64,000 nt of DNA from Sulfurimonas crateris (GCF_005217605.1 NZ_SZPX01000009.1:37391-101390); one strand, 5' to 3'. Shown: positions 17,525 to 27,049, counted from the stretch's first letter. Translations and numbers: made by a program. Notes: generated by a model not told the origin, from the sequence alone.

Positions 17525-18194
17525 AGATAACGTTTTCTTCTATATCTGCTCTGCTTGGCTTATAGGTGTTGATCTTTGCATCCTTGTCTTCATAGCCCAG
17601 AACAACACTGTACAGAAGCGCAAGGTTTTCACTCAGCTTTAAAACATCTGCAACAACTCTTCCAAACTCGGTAGTTGAGCCTTGAGGGCAGCTATCTATG
17701 CCAAACTCTTGAGCCGCAAGCATAATTGTCTGCATATATGCACCGCAGTCAATAAGAGCGCCTTGCGCGCCATCTATCATAGATTTATCCGTAAAGACAA
17801 AAAATACGGTGCGTGCCCCGAACCATCTAAAATTGTCATGCCACATCTTTGTGCGTTTCTCTACATCTTTTCTATCCACGCCCATTAGAGTGTATAGCCC
17901 AACACCTGTCTCTATTCTTCTCTTTTTATAGGGTGCTTTCCAGTTTAGCGGATAGTACTGGATGAACTGGTCATGTTCTACACCACTGTTCATTTTCTCA
18001 ATTATTGCATCACCGATATTTTTTAAGACATCTTCATCGCTGATAGCGTAGGTGATCCAAGGCTGCATATTTGCTCCGCTTGGCGTCATGGCAGCGGTTT
18101 TTAAAATTTTTTCTTGAATATCACGCGGCACCGGCTTTGGTAAAAAGGCTCTCTTAGAGGAGCGTTTTACTATAGCATCTACAATTGTCGGCAT
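17517..18194 (-). CDS. Nitroreductase-family flavoprotein
   Basis: 225 residues. The N-terminus KRSSKRAFLPKPVP and the motif AAMTPSGANMQPW are the FMN-binding signature of the nitroreductase family. ALIDCGAYMQTIMLAAQEFGIDSCPQGS marks the second conserved block. Such enzymes reduce nitro compounds, quinones or similar substrates with NAD(P)H. The true substrate is unknown. Convergent overlap of 8 bases with the PLP enzyme; divergent from clpB. Confidence 0.88.
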   Translation of the reverse strand: MPTIVDAIVKRSSKRAFLPKPVPRDIQEKILKTAAMTPSGANMQPWITYAISDEDVLKNIGDAIIEKMNSGVEHDQFIQYYPLNWKAPYKKRRIETGVGLYTLMGVDRKDVEKRTKMWHDNFRWFGARTVFFVFTDKSMIDGAQGALIDCGAYMQTIMLAAQEFGIDSCPQGSTTEFGRVVADVLKLSENLALLYSVVLGYEDKDAKINTYKPSRADIEENVIFI

Positions 18195-18274
18195 ATAAAA
18201 TCCTAATAAAATTTTTTTGGAATTATAATATAAATTAAATTAAAAGCCACTATAATATAACTAGACTAAAAAGA

Positions 18275-18305
18275 CTTGACAAGATGTCACTCAACTTGAT
18301 ATAAT
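18275..18305 (+). promoter_or_regulatory. clpB promoter with HAIR-like HspR operator
   Basis: CTTGACA-N7-ACTCAAC at 18275-18295 fits the HAIR consensus CTTGAGT-N7-ACTCAAG with three mismatches. It overlaps a -35 element TTGACA (18276-18281), which is followed after 18 bases by TATAAT (18300-18305). Repressor binding here would block RNA polymerase. The same architecture precedes cbpA-hspR at 47812. Confidence 0.8.
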
Positions 18306-18338
18306 ATTCTTCAAAATCATAAAGAGGAATTTATAACA

Positions 18339-20915
18339 ATGAATAATATATTTGAAAAACTAACAAACAATATGAGTGAATCGATTGAGTCCGCGGTCTC
18401 GCTGGCACTCTATAATAAAAATCAGGAAGTAGAGCCTATACACTTCTTATGGGCACAGCTTACAAACTCAAACTCTGTGTTGAACCAACTCTTTAACAAA
18501 ATGGGCATTGACAAAGTAGCTATAGAGCTTGACGTAAAAAGCATGAGCGAGAAGCTTCCTAAATCTTCTACCGTCTCAAAAGAGAGTATTAGAATCTCTA
18601 AAAACTTTGTGCAAACGCTTGAGAACGGTGTCGGGCTGATGACAAAAAACGGAGATTCCTTTTTGGCTGTTGACACCTATCTGTTGGCAAATCTAAAAAA
18701 TGAGCCATTCTTTAGCCTTTTGAAAAAGTATATAGATATCTCTGAACTTGCAAAGAATATCGAGGCTTCAAGAGGCAATACGAAGATAGAGTCTCAAAGT
18801 TCGGATGAGACTCTTGAGTCGCTTAAAAAATATGGAATAGATTTAACGCACGAAGCAAAAGAGGGTAAACTCGCTCCCGTGATTGGGCGTGATGAAGAGA
18901 TCACACGTATGATGCAGATACTTATCCGTAAAACCAAAAACAATCCTATGCTACTCGGTGAACCTGGTGTCGGTAAAACAGCATTGGTCGAAGGACTTGC
19001 TCAGAGAATAAGTGATGGCAAGGTTCCTACATCGCTTCAAAACAAAAAGGTGATAGCTCTTGATATGAGCGCACTTATAGCAGGTGCAAAGTACAGAGGT
19101 GAGTTTGAAGACAGACTTAAAGCTGTAATTGATGAGGTAAAAAAGAGCGGAAACATCATACTTTTTATAGATGAGATCCACACGATTGTAGGAGCAGGGG
19201 CAAGTGAGGGGAGCATGGATGCGGCAAACATTTTAAAGCCTGCACTCGCACGCGGAGAGCTTCATACTATAGGCGCAACGACGCTAAAAGAGTATAGAAA
19301 ATATTTTGAAAAAGATATGGCGCTTCAGAGACGTTTCTTGCCTATTAATCTTGATGAACCGACGGTCAATCAGTCGCTCCAGATACTGCGCGGTATAAAA
19401 GAGCGCTTAGAGACGCATCACAACGTAACTATAACCGACAGCGCTTTAGTTGCCGCAGCAAAACTCTCCGACAGATATATTGCGGACAGATTTCTGCCTG
19501 ATAAAGCAATCGACCTTATTGATGAGGCAGCGGCAGAGCTGAAGATGCAGATAGAGTCAGAGCCGCATACTCTAAGCAACGCCAAGATAAAAAGCTCCGA
19601 GCTTCATGTCGAGCAAGAGGCGCTTAAGATGGAGGATACTCCGGCAAATACAAAACGTCTGGAAGAGATTAAAAAAGAGCTTGCGGATGTTGAAGAGAGC
19701 ATAAGAAGCTTGGAAGCTCAGTTTGCGTATGAGAAAGAGGTCTTTGGAAAGATATCAAGTATTAAAAATGAGATCGAGGCAAAAAGAAGAGAGGCTCATG
19801 TAGCTAAAAGCACGTCAGATTTCAATCGTGCGGCTGAGATAGAGTATGGAGAGATTCCGGCACTTTTAACTCAAGAAAAAGAGATTAACGAGAATTGGGA
19901 AAAGCTTCAAAAAGAGGGAACTCTGCTGAAAAACAGCGTTGATGAGGAGTCGATCGCTTCGATAATCTCAAGATGGACGGGTATCCCTGTTAAAAAGATG
20001 CTCCAAGCAGACAAAGATAAGATACTAAATGTCGAAGAGGAGCTAAACAAAGAGGTAGTAGGGCAGAGCAAAGCTACTCATGCAGTTGCCAGAGCAATAA
20101 AAAGAAACAAAGCAGGTCTCTCAAGCGGAAACTCTCCTATAGGAAGTTTTCTATTCTTAGGACCGACAGGTGTGGGTAAAACACAGACTGCAAAGACACT
20201 TGCCAAGTTCTTGTTTGACTCGCCGGATGCTATGATAAGAATAGATATGAGCGAATATATGGAGAAGCATGCAGTCTCAAGACTCGTAGGTGCAGCTCCG
20301 GGATATGTGGGTTATGAAGAGGGCGGACAGCTTACAGAGGCGGTTAGAAGAAAGCCTTACAGCGTAATTCTTTTTGATGAGGTCGAGAAGGCTCATCCAG
20401 ATGTCTTTAACATATTGCTGCAGGTTTTAGATGATGGAAGATTGACCGATAACAAAGGCGTAACGGTTGATTTTACAAATACTATTATCATCCTCACTTC
20501 AAATATTGCAAGTGAGAAGATAATCAACAACCCTAACTCCGATGCGCTTCAAGAGATGGTTATGGGTGAGCTCAAACAGGCATTTAAACCGGAGTTCTTA
20601 AACAGACTCGATGACGTAGTTATATTTAATGCACTTGGACGTGAGCAGATAGTGGGAATCGTGGATATATTCTTCAGTGAGATAGCTCAAAAAGTAGCCT
20701 CTAGAGATATCACACTTACACTTAGCAAAAGTGCAAAAGCATATATAGCCGAAGCTGGATTTGACCCTGTTTACGGGGCAAGACCTCTTAAACGTGCTCT
20801 TTATGAGATAGTAGAAGACAGACTTGCGGAACTGATCCTTGAGGGTAAAATAGAGGAGGGTTCAAGTGTGGAGTTTGACTTTAAAGATGGCGAGATAGAG
20901 GTTAAAATATCTTAA
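18339..20915 (+). CDS. clpB: ClpB-type protein disaggregase
   Basis: 858 residues. The order is N-terminal Clp repeat domain (1-145), first AAA+ domain with Walker A GEPGVGKT near 207 and Walker B LFIDEIH, a long coiled-coil middle domain (about 400-530), and second AAA+ domain with GPTGVGKT near 608 and [11 protein letters not shown]. The middle domain separates it from ClpA. ClpB solubilises aggregated proteins with DnaK. AGAGGA precedes the ATG. The promoter carries a HAIR-like operator, so HspR control is expected. Confidence 0.95.
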   Translation: MNNIFEKLTNNMSESIESAVSLALYNKNQEVEPIHFLWAQLTNSNSVLNQLFNKMGIDKVAIELDVKSMSEKLPKSSTVSKESIRISKNFVQTLENGVGLMTKNGDSFLAVDTYLLANLKNEPFFSLLKKYIDISELAKNIEASRGNTKIESQSSDETLESLKKYGIDLTHEAKEGKLAPVIGRDEEITRMMQILIRKTKNNPMLLGEPGVGKTALVEGLAQRISDGKVPTSLQNKKVIALDMSALIAGAKYRGEFEDRLKAVIDEVKKSGNIILFIDEIHTIVGAGASEGSMDAANILKPALARGELHTIGATTLKEYRKYFEKDMALQRRFLPINLDEPTVNQSLQILRGIKERLETHHNVTITDSALVAAAKLSDRYIADRFLPDKAIDLIDEAAAELKMQIESEPHTLSNAKIKSSELHVEQEALKMEDTPANTKRLEEIKKELADVEESIRSLEAQFAYEKEVFGKISSIKNEIEAKRREAHVAKSTSDFNRAAEIEYGEIPALLTQEKEINENWEKLQKEGTLLKNSVDEESIASIISRWTGIPVKKMLQADKDKILNVEEELNKEVVGQSKATHAVARAIKRNKAGLSSGNSPIGSFLFLGPTGVGKTQTAKTLAKFLFDSPDAMIRIDMSEYMEKHAVSRLVGAAPGYVGYEEGGQLTEAVRRKPYSVILFDEVEKAHPDVFNILLQVLDDGRLTDNKGVTVDFTNTIIILTSNIASEKIINNPNSDALQEMVMGELKQAFKPEFLNRLDDVVIFNALGREQIVGIVDIFFSEIAQKVASRDITLTLSKSAKAYIAEAGFDPVYGARPLKRALYEIVEDRLAELILEGKIEEGSSVEFDFKDGEIEVKIS

Positions 20916-21031
20916 TAACCATCTTTAGATGTTACATAAGTGTGCTCAATTGCACTGATGTGCAAATCTTAACCACGCTTTAAGTAACTTTCTTATATGA
21001 TTTCGGACTTAATTTTAAAGAAGGATATGTC

Positions 21032-21166
21032 ATGAAAAGAACATACCAGCCTCATAACACGCCAAGAAAGAGAACTCACGGTTTTAGATCAAGAATGGCA
21101 ACAAAGAATGGCCGCAATGTAATTAACCGCCGCCGTGCAAAAGGTCGTAAAAAATTGTCGGTTTAG
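21032..21166 (+). CDS. rpmH: 50S ribosomal protein L34
   Basis: 44 residues. The product starts [18 protein letters not shown] and ends [12 protein letters not shown], a complete L34. AGAAGGA lies 6 bases before the ATG. It is the first gene of the rpmH-rnpA-yidD-yidC-jag-mnmE-ruvX series. Its 3' end appears to overlap the start region of rnpA (see there). The gene is too short for many gene finders but is unambiguous. Confidence 0.97.
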   Translation: MKRTYQPHNTPRKRTHGFRSRMATKNGRNVINRRRAKGRKKLSV

Positions 21167-21507
21167 GAAATTTCTATACGCTAAAACTCCATAAAGAGTT
21201 TCAGTATATATATAGAAAAGGAAAAGATGCACACTCTGATAGTGTAGTGCTGTTTTTTCTTCCCGCTAATGAGATTCATAAAGTGGGTTTTACGGCGACC
21301 AAAAAAATAGGCAACGCCGTAAAAAGAAATAGAGCAAAAAGAAGACTTAGAGCTCTCTTTCGTGAATTCTCACCAACTCTCAAAGACGGCACATATATTT
21401 TTGTAGCCAAACAATCAATCAATGAAGTCACACACCAAAAACTCAAAAATGATTTTCAAAAGATCTTAAATCGTTTAAATACGATAAAGAAAGAGCCTAA
21501 TGATTAG
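21154..21507 (+). CDS. rnpA: Ribonuclease P protein component, probably with an ATT start codon
   Basis: The frame encodes the RnpA core: [10 protein letters not shown], then [23 protein letters not shown], the RNA-binding RNR motif. The frame opens after a TAA at 21148-21150 and holds no ATG, GTG or TTG before the GTG at 21247. Starting at that GTG would delete the conserved N-terminal helix. The best start is ATT at 21154, inside the end of rpmH, with AAAAGG nine bases upstream. This gives 117 residues, the normal size. RnpA assists the RNase P RNA in maturing tRNA 5' ends. The start is inference; the rest is certain. It overlaps yidD by 8 bases. Confidence 0.85.
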   Translation: MVGLGNFYTLKLHKEFQYIYRKGKDAHSDSVVLFFLPANEIHKVGFTATKKIGNAVKRNRAKRRLRALFREFSPTLKDGTYIFVAKQSINEVTHQKLKNDFQKILNRLNTIKKEPND

Positions 21508-21835
21508 GAAGTTTTTACTTAAATTTTTGTGGCTTTATCAAAAGTTTTTTACGCTTATCGGATACGGCAGTTGCAGATATTACCCATCTTGCAGTGAATA
21601 TGCAAGAATCAACTTCGAAAATAACTCCATTTCAAGTGCTTTTTACCACACTTTTACTAGAATACTGCGTTGTAATCAATTCTTTGATGGCGGTATCGAG
21701 TACCCTGTACTTGACAAACTCTCATTAAAGCCCACAAACATAGGGGTTGATTCTATAAAATATTGGTTGGTTCCAAATAAAAAAAACCGCTTTTATATTA
21801 TAAAAAATTTTTCATTTAAGGGTAAAATGTGTTAG
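21500..21835 (+). CDS. yidD: Membrane protein insertion efficiency factor YidD
   Basis: 111 residues. The family motif CRYYPSCSEYA is at about residues 25-35 and FTRILRCNQFFDGGIEYP follows. YidD assists YidC or SRP-dependent membrane insertion. It is longer than the 70-85 residues usual for YidD; the extra part is a C-terminal tail (KYWLVPNKKNRFYIIKNF). It overlaps rnpA by 8 bases and yidC by 7 bases, so all are translationally coupled. Confidence 0.93.
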   Translation: MIRKFLLKFLWLYQKFFTLIGYGSCRYYPSCSEYARINFENNSISSAFYHTFTRILRCNQFFDGGIEYPVLDKLSLKPTNIGVDSIKYWLVPNKKNRFYIIKNFSFKGKMC

Positions 21836-23454
21836 ACAAAATGACACCAAATCAAAGATTAACGATAGCGGTAGTGCTCTCGATCCTGTTCTTCGTAGCG
21901 TATACGCTTATATTTCCACCCGAGGAGATAGAAGCTGCAAAAAATACTCAGACAGATGCTCAAAGTATAGAAAAAACTCAAGGTTCATCAACACTCCAGC
22001 CACAAGCTGTAAAAGTAGAAGATGTAGTAAGTCATGAGATCTCAACTGATGAGAAGATGGCTGTAAATGATATGAGCACTTTAGTTACCGTAACAAGTAA
22101 TAACTTCGTAATGAAGCTAGATACACTGGGGCGTATCTCTTCAAAAGTGCTGCTTCAAGACAAGTACAATGACAAAGACGATAAGCATGCACAGCTTATT
22201 GCAGATGCAGGACCAAAACCGCTTTTTATCAGATTTTTGGAACCAAACTTAAATGATGAAGCATCGAAGGTTCCTTATAAGACGTCAGTCTCAGAGCTCT
22301 CTTTAAAAGATGGTTCACAAAAGGTTACGTTAACTCAGGAGCTACCTAGCCTAACAGTTACAAAAGAGATCCTCTTTTTTGCAGACGGGCATTACGATGT
22401 AAAGATATCTCTCTCTGATGACAAGAGATATTTTGTATATCTAGGACAGAGACCGCGTATTACTGAGCAGATGATGACGGTATCAGGAGCAATGGTCTAT
22501 ACTGATGATGAGCTGGTAACGATCATAGAAGATGGCGACGCTGCAGGAAGAAAAACATTTACCGGTGTTGAGCTGATCTCTGCGTTTGATCAATACTCTG
22601 CGACAATTATGTACGGATTTGCAAAAGATACGAACATAATCGTAGAGAGAGACAGAAATGATGATCCGGTCATCTACTTTGAAGCACTTCAAAATATGAC
22701 TTTTAGCGGGTATGTAGGGCAAAAAGAGTATAAAACACTTCATAATATTGATCCTGTTTTGACAAACGCAATTGAGTATGGATGGTTCACGTTCGCATCA
22801 AAGCCGCTCTTTCAGCTTCTCTCATGGTTGCATGGTATTTTTGGCAACTGGGGCTGGTCGATTGTTGCACTTACAATTATCATTAGAACGATCCTATATC
22901 CTTTAACATACAAGGGTATGGTCTCTATGCAGAAGATGAAGGATCTCTCTCCTCACATCAAAGAGCTTCAGAAAAAGTACAAAGGTGATCCACAGCGTAT
23001 GAATGCTGCAGTTATGGACACATATAAAAAGCATGGAGCAAATCCACTTGGCGGTTGTCTGCCGATGCTATTGCAGATCCCTGTATTTTTCGCGATATAC
23101 CGCGTACTTCTAAATGCGGTTGAGCTTCAGGGCGCAGAGTGGGCGTTGTGGATAGATGACCTATCTAGAATGGATTCTACATTTATCCTTCCTATATTGA
23201 TGGGTGCTTCAATGTACTATCAGCAGAAACTTACACCTAATAATTTTACTGATCCTATGCAGGAGAAGATATTTAAGTTCCTGCCTATAATATTTACGTT
23301 CTTCTTTTTAACGTTCCCGTCAGGATTGGTTCTTTACTGGTTTGTTAACAACCTCTTCTCTATTGCACAGCAGTTTATTGTAAATCAGCAGTTTAAAAAT
23401 GCTAAAGAGGCAGAGATCGCAGCGCATAAGCATGTGGAGAAAAAAGATGATTAA
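21829..23454 (+). CDS. yidC: Membrane protein insertase YidC
   Basis: 541 residues. The start is the GTG at 21829, which has AAGGG six bases ahead; the in-frame ATG at 21841 is too far from that site. An N-terminal membrane helix (residues 10-28) is followed by a large periplasmic domain to about 310, then the conserved Oxa1-type core with MVSMQKMKDLSPHIKELQKK and the last helices FFLTFPSGLVLYWFVNNLFS. YidC inserts and folds inner-membrane proteins with or without Sec. Its end overlaps the jag start by 8 bases. Confidence 0.96.
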   Translation: MLDKMTPNQRLTIAVVLSILFFVAYTLIFPPEEIEAAKNTQTDAQSIEKTQGSSTLQPQAVKVEDVVSHEISTDEKMAVNDMSTLVTVTSNNFVMKLDTLGRISSKVLLQDKYNDKDDKHAQLIADAGPKPLFIRFLEPNLNDEASKVPYKTSVSELSLKDGSQKVTLTQELPSLTVTKEILFFADGHYDVKISLSDDKRYFVYLGQRPRITEQMMTVSGAMVYTDDELVTIIEDGDAAGRKTFTGVELISAFDQYSATIMYGFAKDTNIIVERDRNDDPVIYFEALQNMTFSGYVGQKEYKTLHNIDPVLTNAIEYGWFTFASKPLFQLLSWLHGIFGNWGWSIVALTIIIRTILYPLTYKGMVSMQKMKDLSPHIKELQKKYKGDPQRMNAAVMDTYKKHGANPLGGCLPMLLQIPVFFAIYRVLLNAVELQGAEWALWIDDLSRMDSTFILPILMGASMYYQQKLTPNNFTDPMQEKIFKFLPIIFTFFFLTFPSGLVLYWFVNNLFSIAQQFIVNQQFKNAKEAEIAAHKHVEKKDD

Positions 23455-24331
23455 GATAGAGTCAACGACTCTAGAGCAGGCTTGCAAGGATGCTGCAGCT
23501 GCTTTAGAGTGTTCGGCAAGCGAGCTTATGATTGAGATCGTACAGAGTCCCAGCAGTGGATTTATGGGGCTTTTTAAAAAGAGTGCGATAATTGTTGCCG
23601 CTAAGAAAAAGCAAGAGAGCAAAGAGCACGAGACAAAGGTCGCAAAAAAAGAGAAACCTGAATTTAAGCCAAAAGAGAAAAAAACACAAAATATAGAGCC
23701 AAAAAAAGAGAGCAAAAAACCTTCACACAACATAATCAACGATACCATTATGCCTGAGTCATTCGTCAGTATGCAAGAAGATGACGACTACGATATGGAA
23801 GATATCAACTATACAGCCGATTACGAAGAGGATGAAGAAGAGAAGCAAGAGAGCAGCTCTAGAGCGGTTAGCGCATATGAAGTCGCTAAAAAAGTACAAA
23901 AAGAGATAAACGAGCTCTTTGGTTTTATCTGCTTTAAAATAGAGAAGATAGAAGTAAGCGCATACGATGAAGAGACTCTTCTTGTCGAGTTCAAAGGCGA
24001 AGATGCCGCGCTTCTTATAGGCAAAGAGGGCTACAGATATAAAGCACTCTCATATATGATATTTAACTGGATAAATACTAAGTACCAGCTGCAGCTTCGT
24101 TTAGAGATAGCAGAGTTTTTAAAAAACCAAGAGGAGTCGGTGGCGAGATACCTGAGCGCGGTTTATGAGAATGTAGATAGAGACGGCAGAGCGCAGACTA
24201 AAATACTTGACGGTGTTTTGATCCAGATCGCACTTAAAGAGCTTAGAGAAAAGTATCCTAACAAATATGTTGCAGTTCGCTCCACTCGTGAGGGACTAAA
24301 ATTTATTATTATAAACGATTACCACAACTAA
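23447..24331 (+). CDS. jag: Jag/KhpB-family RNA-binding protein with degenerate R3H part
   Basis: 294 residues from the ATG at 23447, which has GGAG upstream and fits the Jag_N start MIKIESTTLEQACKDAA; an earlier in-frame start inside yidC is less likely. The Jag_N domain spans about 1-50 and a Lys/Glu-rich linker reaches about 145. A KH-II domain follows with IGKEGYRYKALSYMIFNW. The C-terminal part aligns with R3H by position, but the RxxxH signature is absent (LDGVLIQIALKEL). KhpB proteins bind RNA and link to cell elongation in Gram-positives; the role here is unknown. Confidence 0.88.
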   Translation: MIKIESTTLEQACKDAAAALECSASELMIEIVQSPSSGFMGLFKKSAIIVAAKKKQESKEHETKVAKKEKPEFKPKEKKTQNIEPKKESKKPSHNIINDTIMPESFVSMQEDDDYDMEDINYTADYEEDEEEKQESSSRAVSAYEVAKKVQKEINELFGFICFKIEKIEVSAYDEETLLVEFKGEDAALLIGKEGYRYKALSYMIFNWINTKYQLQLRLEIAEFLKNQEESVARYLSAVYENVDRDGRAQTKILDGVLIQIALKELREKYPNKYVAVRSTREGLKFIIINDYHN

Positions 24332-24334
24332 GAG

Positions 24335-25675
24335 ATGAGTGAAGATACCATAAGTGCCATTGCGACAGCAAACGGCATAGGCTCTATCGCAATAATCCGC
24401 ATAAGCGGGGATAGAGCTTTGAGTATTGCTAAAAAGCTCACCCGCAGAGAAGATTTTTCCCCAAGATACGCAACACTCTCAAACATCTACGACCAAAACG
24501 GCGAGCTTATCGATGAGTCTATACTCATCTACTTCAAAGCCCCTTTCTCTTTTACCGCTGAAGATGTGGTTGAAATTCAGTGTCATGGCGGTTTTATAGT
24601 TGCGCAAAGCATACTTAAGGCTACCATCGCCCATGGAGCCAGACTTGCAACTGCCGGCGAGTTTTCTAAAAGAGCCTTCTTTAACGGCAGGATTGATTTA
24701 AGCGAAGCCGAAGCAATCGCACAGCTCATAGAAGCAAAAAGCGAAGACGCGGCAAAAATATTGGCTCGTCAGATGAAGGGTTCGCTCAAAGAGTACATTG
24801 AGAAAATCCGTGATGAGATTATACATATACTTGCCTACTCCGAAGTAAGCATAGACTATGCAGAGGAGGATTTGCCTGAGGATTTGGTAGTCCAAATTGA
24901 GGCAAAACTTAAAGAACTCAAACGTTCACTCTCCTCAACTCTTCTTGCAAGCAGGGCAAGAGAGGGACTTATGCAGGGGTTTAAAGTAGCAATCATCGGC
25001 AAGCCAAACGTCGGCAAAAGCTCACTCCTAAATGCGTTGCTTAGTTACAACCGTGCGATTGTAAGCGATATCGCGGGAACGACAAGAGATACAATAGAAG
25101 AGCAGGTTAAAATAGGCACACACCTTATCCGTATAGTAGATACGGCTGGTATTCGCGAAGCAGGTGATGAGATAGAGCGCATAGGAATAGAGCGTTCACT
25201 TGAAGCCATAAAAGAGAGCGATATCGTAGTTGCTCTCTTTGATGCCTCAAGAGAAGCCGATGCAGAGGATAAGATGATAATCTCGCTTGTTAAGTCACAT
25301 GCAAAAGCCAAAGATGTTTTGTATGTCAAAAACAAGGTGGATTTAGAGCCGAAGTTCGAGACTTTGGATATAGCGTTTGACATGGAGCTTAACACAAAAG
25401 AGAGCGTTGATGAGTTGATTCAATCTCTTGAAGATATTATGAACAGGGCAAATTCATCCGATGAGATGATGCTTATATCGCAAAGACAGATATCTGCAGT
25501 GGAGAACACTCTTAAAAACATTGACGAAGCGTTTGAACCGCTTAATGATCAGGAGCTTGAAATATTCTCGTTTCATCTAAATGAAGCTGTAAAAGAGATG
25601 GCATCTATAACAAGACCTTTTGAGAATGATGAGATGCTTGATAAGATGTTTGGCTCTTTTTGTCTAGGAAAATAA
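24335..25675 (+). CDS. mnmE: tRNA modification GTPase MnmE
   Basis: 446 residues. An N-terminal folate-binding domain (TIAAIATANG-like start, here TISAIATANGIGSIAIIRISG) precedes a G domain with Walker A GKPNVGKSS near residue 222 and the DTAG switch motif near 268. The C-terminus FGSFCLGK keeps the conserved Cys. With MnmG it modifies uridine 34 of several tRNAs. It starts 3 bases after jag and its stop touches the TTG start of ruvX. Confidence 0.96.
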   Translation: MSEDTISAIATANGIGSIAIIRISGDRALSIAKKLTRREDFSPRYATLSNIYDQNGELIDESILIYFKAPFSFTAEDVVEIQCHGGFIVAQSILKATIAHGARLATAGEFSKRAFFNGRIDLSEAEAIAQLIEAKSEDAAKILARQMKGSLKEYIEKIRDEIIHILAYSEVSIDYAEEDLPEDLVVQIEAKLKELKRSLSSTLLASRAREGLMQGFKVAIIGKPNVGKSSLLNALLSYNRAIVSDIAGTTRDTIEEQVKIGTHLIRIVDTAGIREAGDEIERIGIERSLEAIKESDIVVALFDASREADAEDKMIISLVKSHAKAKDVLYVKNKVDLEPKFETLDIAFDMELNTKESVDELIQSLEDIMNRANSSDEMMLISQRQISAVENTLKNIDEAFEPLNDQELEIFSFHLNEAVKEMASITRPFENDEMLDKMFGSFCLGK

Positions 25676-26074
25676 TTGAAATATATTGCTATAGACTTGG
25701 GCTTAAAAAGAATAGGTCTGGCGTATAGCGCGCATAAAGATCTGGTAACTCCGCTCAAAGCCGTTGAGCGAAAAAACAGAGACCAAGCCGCAAGAGATGT
25801 AAAAAAAGTTCTTGACGAGTGGGAAGCGGATGCGGTCGTTGTCGGCATACCGATGGGCGGAAGCAGCGAGGATGAGATGAGACGCCGCGTCGCACACTTT
25901 ATGAACCTACTCGATTTCAAAGGCGAGATATTTTACCAAGATGAGAGCAACTCATCAAAAGAAGCAGAAGCGATGATGAGGGGCGAGATAAAGCAGATAC
26001 GCGACGGACGCATCGACTCTATCTCCGCTATGATAATTTTGCAGCGGTTTTTGGCAAAAATTAAAAGTGTATAA
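25676..26074 (+). CDS. ruvX: Putative Holliday junction resolvase RuvX (YqgF)
   Basis: 132 residues. The start is a TTG directly after the mnmE stop, with TAGGA ahead. The N-terminus KYIAIDLGLKRIGLAYS carries the first conserved Asp of the RNase H-like fold; DESNSSKEAEAMM and the C-terminal RDGRIDSISAMIILQRFL block carry the others. The family is implicated in pre-16S rRNA maturation and Holliday junction cleavage. It ends the long rpmH-to-ruvX gene series and is followed by a decayed palindromic repeat. Confidence 0.93.
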   Translation: MKYIAIDLGLKRIGLAYSAHKDLVTPLKAVERKNRDQAARDVKKVLDEWEADAVVVGIPMGGSSEDEMRRRVAHFMNLLDFKGEIFYQDESNSSKEAEAMMRGEIKQIRDGRIDSISAMIILQRFLAKIKSV

Positions 26075-26088
26075 TATTACACTCCCCC

Positions 26089-26170
26089 CCTCGTTTGTGC
26101 GGTCTCCATGGGAATGCATATAAAGTCAAAATAGACAAAATTATAAACTCCCACACAGGAGCTAGCGAGA
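26089..26170. repeat. Decayed second copy of the palindromic element
   Basis: The sequence shares the internal words CGGTCTCC, TGGGAATGCATATAA, GTCAAA and AGACAAA with the element at 13456-13543 in the same order and spacing. The terminal hairpins are damaged by substitutions, and the left end follows a run of eight C. It lies between ruvX and proB, which are on the same strand. It is an older or inactive copy. Confidence 0.7.
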
Positions 26171-26260
26171 GACAAAGAGGAGAATCTCTTTTTGCTTCGG
26201 AGTTTAAGAGTAGGAACTATACACATGTTATAATGGGTATTACACATAAAGGAATTTTAT

Positions 26261-27025
26261 ATGAAACGTATCGTTGTTAAAGTTGGTAGTAGCGTCTTAA
26301 TTGAGGATGGCAGAATTGCAAATGAGAGAATGTTAAACCTTGTCTCTCTTATTGTAGAGTTGCGAAAAAAGCATGAAGTTATTTTAGTCACATCCGGAGC
26401 TGTCGCAGCCGGGTATACCGCAGTCCAACTAAATAAACTCGTACCAACAAGCAAAAAAGTGTTGGCTTCATTGGGACAGCCTATTCTTATGAGTTCATAT
26501 AAGAATCTGTTTGATATTTTTGATGTTACGATATCCCAGATACTTATGACAGAAGATGATTTCAACTCAAAACCCCATACAGAAATTTTTCAAGAGATCA
26601 TAGAGAGAACATTTAAAAATGACATATTGGCTATTGTCAACGAAAATGATATCTCAACGACACCGGAGCAGCTTTTTGGGGACAATGACCAGCTCTCAGC
26701 CCATATAACATACTATGCAATAGCAGATCTGCTTGTGATACTGAGTGATATCGACGGTTATTACGACTCAAACCCAAAAGATAATCCAAAAGCAAAAATA
26801 CGAAAGTATGTAAACGTGTTAAGCAAAGAGGAGTTAGACCAAGAGTTCACACCAAATTCTAAATTTGCATCAGGCGGTATCGTGACAAAGCTAAAGGCGG
26901 CTAAATATATAATGGAAAACGATCTGGAAATGTTCTTATGTAATGGCTTTGATCTAACATCAGCGAGAAGTTACCTGCTTAATGATGTTCATGAAAAAGG
27001 CACGCTCTTTACGACTAAAAAGTAA
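26261..27025 (+). CDS. proB: Glutamate 5-kinase (short form without PUA domain)
   Basis: 254 residues. The amino acid kinase fold is shown by KRIVVKVGSSVL at the start, VTSGAVAAGYTAV, GDNDQLSAHITYYA and SKFASGGIVTKLKAAK. It makes glutamyl 5-phosphate in proline synthesis. The C-terminal PUA domain of the about 367-residue enterobacterial enzyme is absent, a known shorter form in this phylum. AAGGA precedes the ATG. proA is not in the window. Confidence 0.93.
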   Translation: MKRIVVKVGSSVLIEDGRIANERMLNLVSLIVELRKKHEVILVTSGAVAAGYTAVQLNKLVPTSKKVLASLGQPILMSSYKNLFDIFDVTISQILMTEDDFNSKPHTEIFQEIIERTFKNDILAIVNENDISTTPEQLFGDNDQLSAHITYYAIADLLVILSDIDGYYDSNPKDNPKAKIRKYVNVLSKEELDQEFTPNSKFASGGIVTKLKAAKYIMENDLEMFLCNGFDLTSARSYLLNDVHEKGTLFTTKK

Positions 27026-27027
27026 AA

Positions 27028-27049
27028 GTGAAATGGAGGGCTATTTCAC
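27028..27049. terminator. Possible bidirectional hairpin between proB and the MarR gene
   Basis: A 7-bp stem (GTGAAAT / ATTTCAC) with an 8-base loop begins 2 bases after the proB stop and overlaps the 3' end of the convergent MarR gene. No clear T-run follows. This is a weak candidate. Confidence 0.3.

Noticed and set aside
20916..21031. Possible origin of replication next to rpmH
   Set aside because: Only one poor match to a DnaA box (TTAACCACG at 20969) is present, there is no dnaA or dnaN nearby, and no box cluster.
21247..21507. rnpA started at the GTG at 21247
   Set aside because: It would remove the conserved [10 protein letters not shown] block encoded upstream in the same frame.
26095..26280. 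Small open frame between ruvX and proB
   Set aside because: It runs through the decayed palindromic repeat and into the proB start in another frame; no ribosome-binding site.
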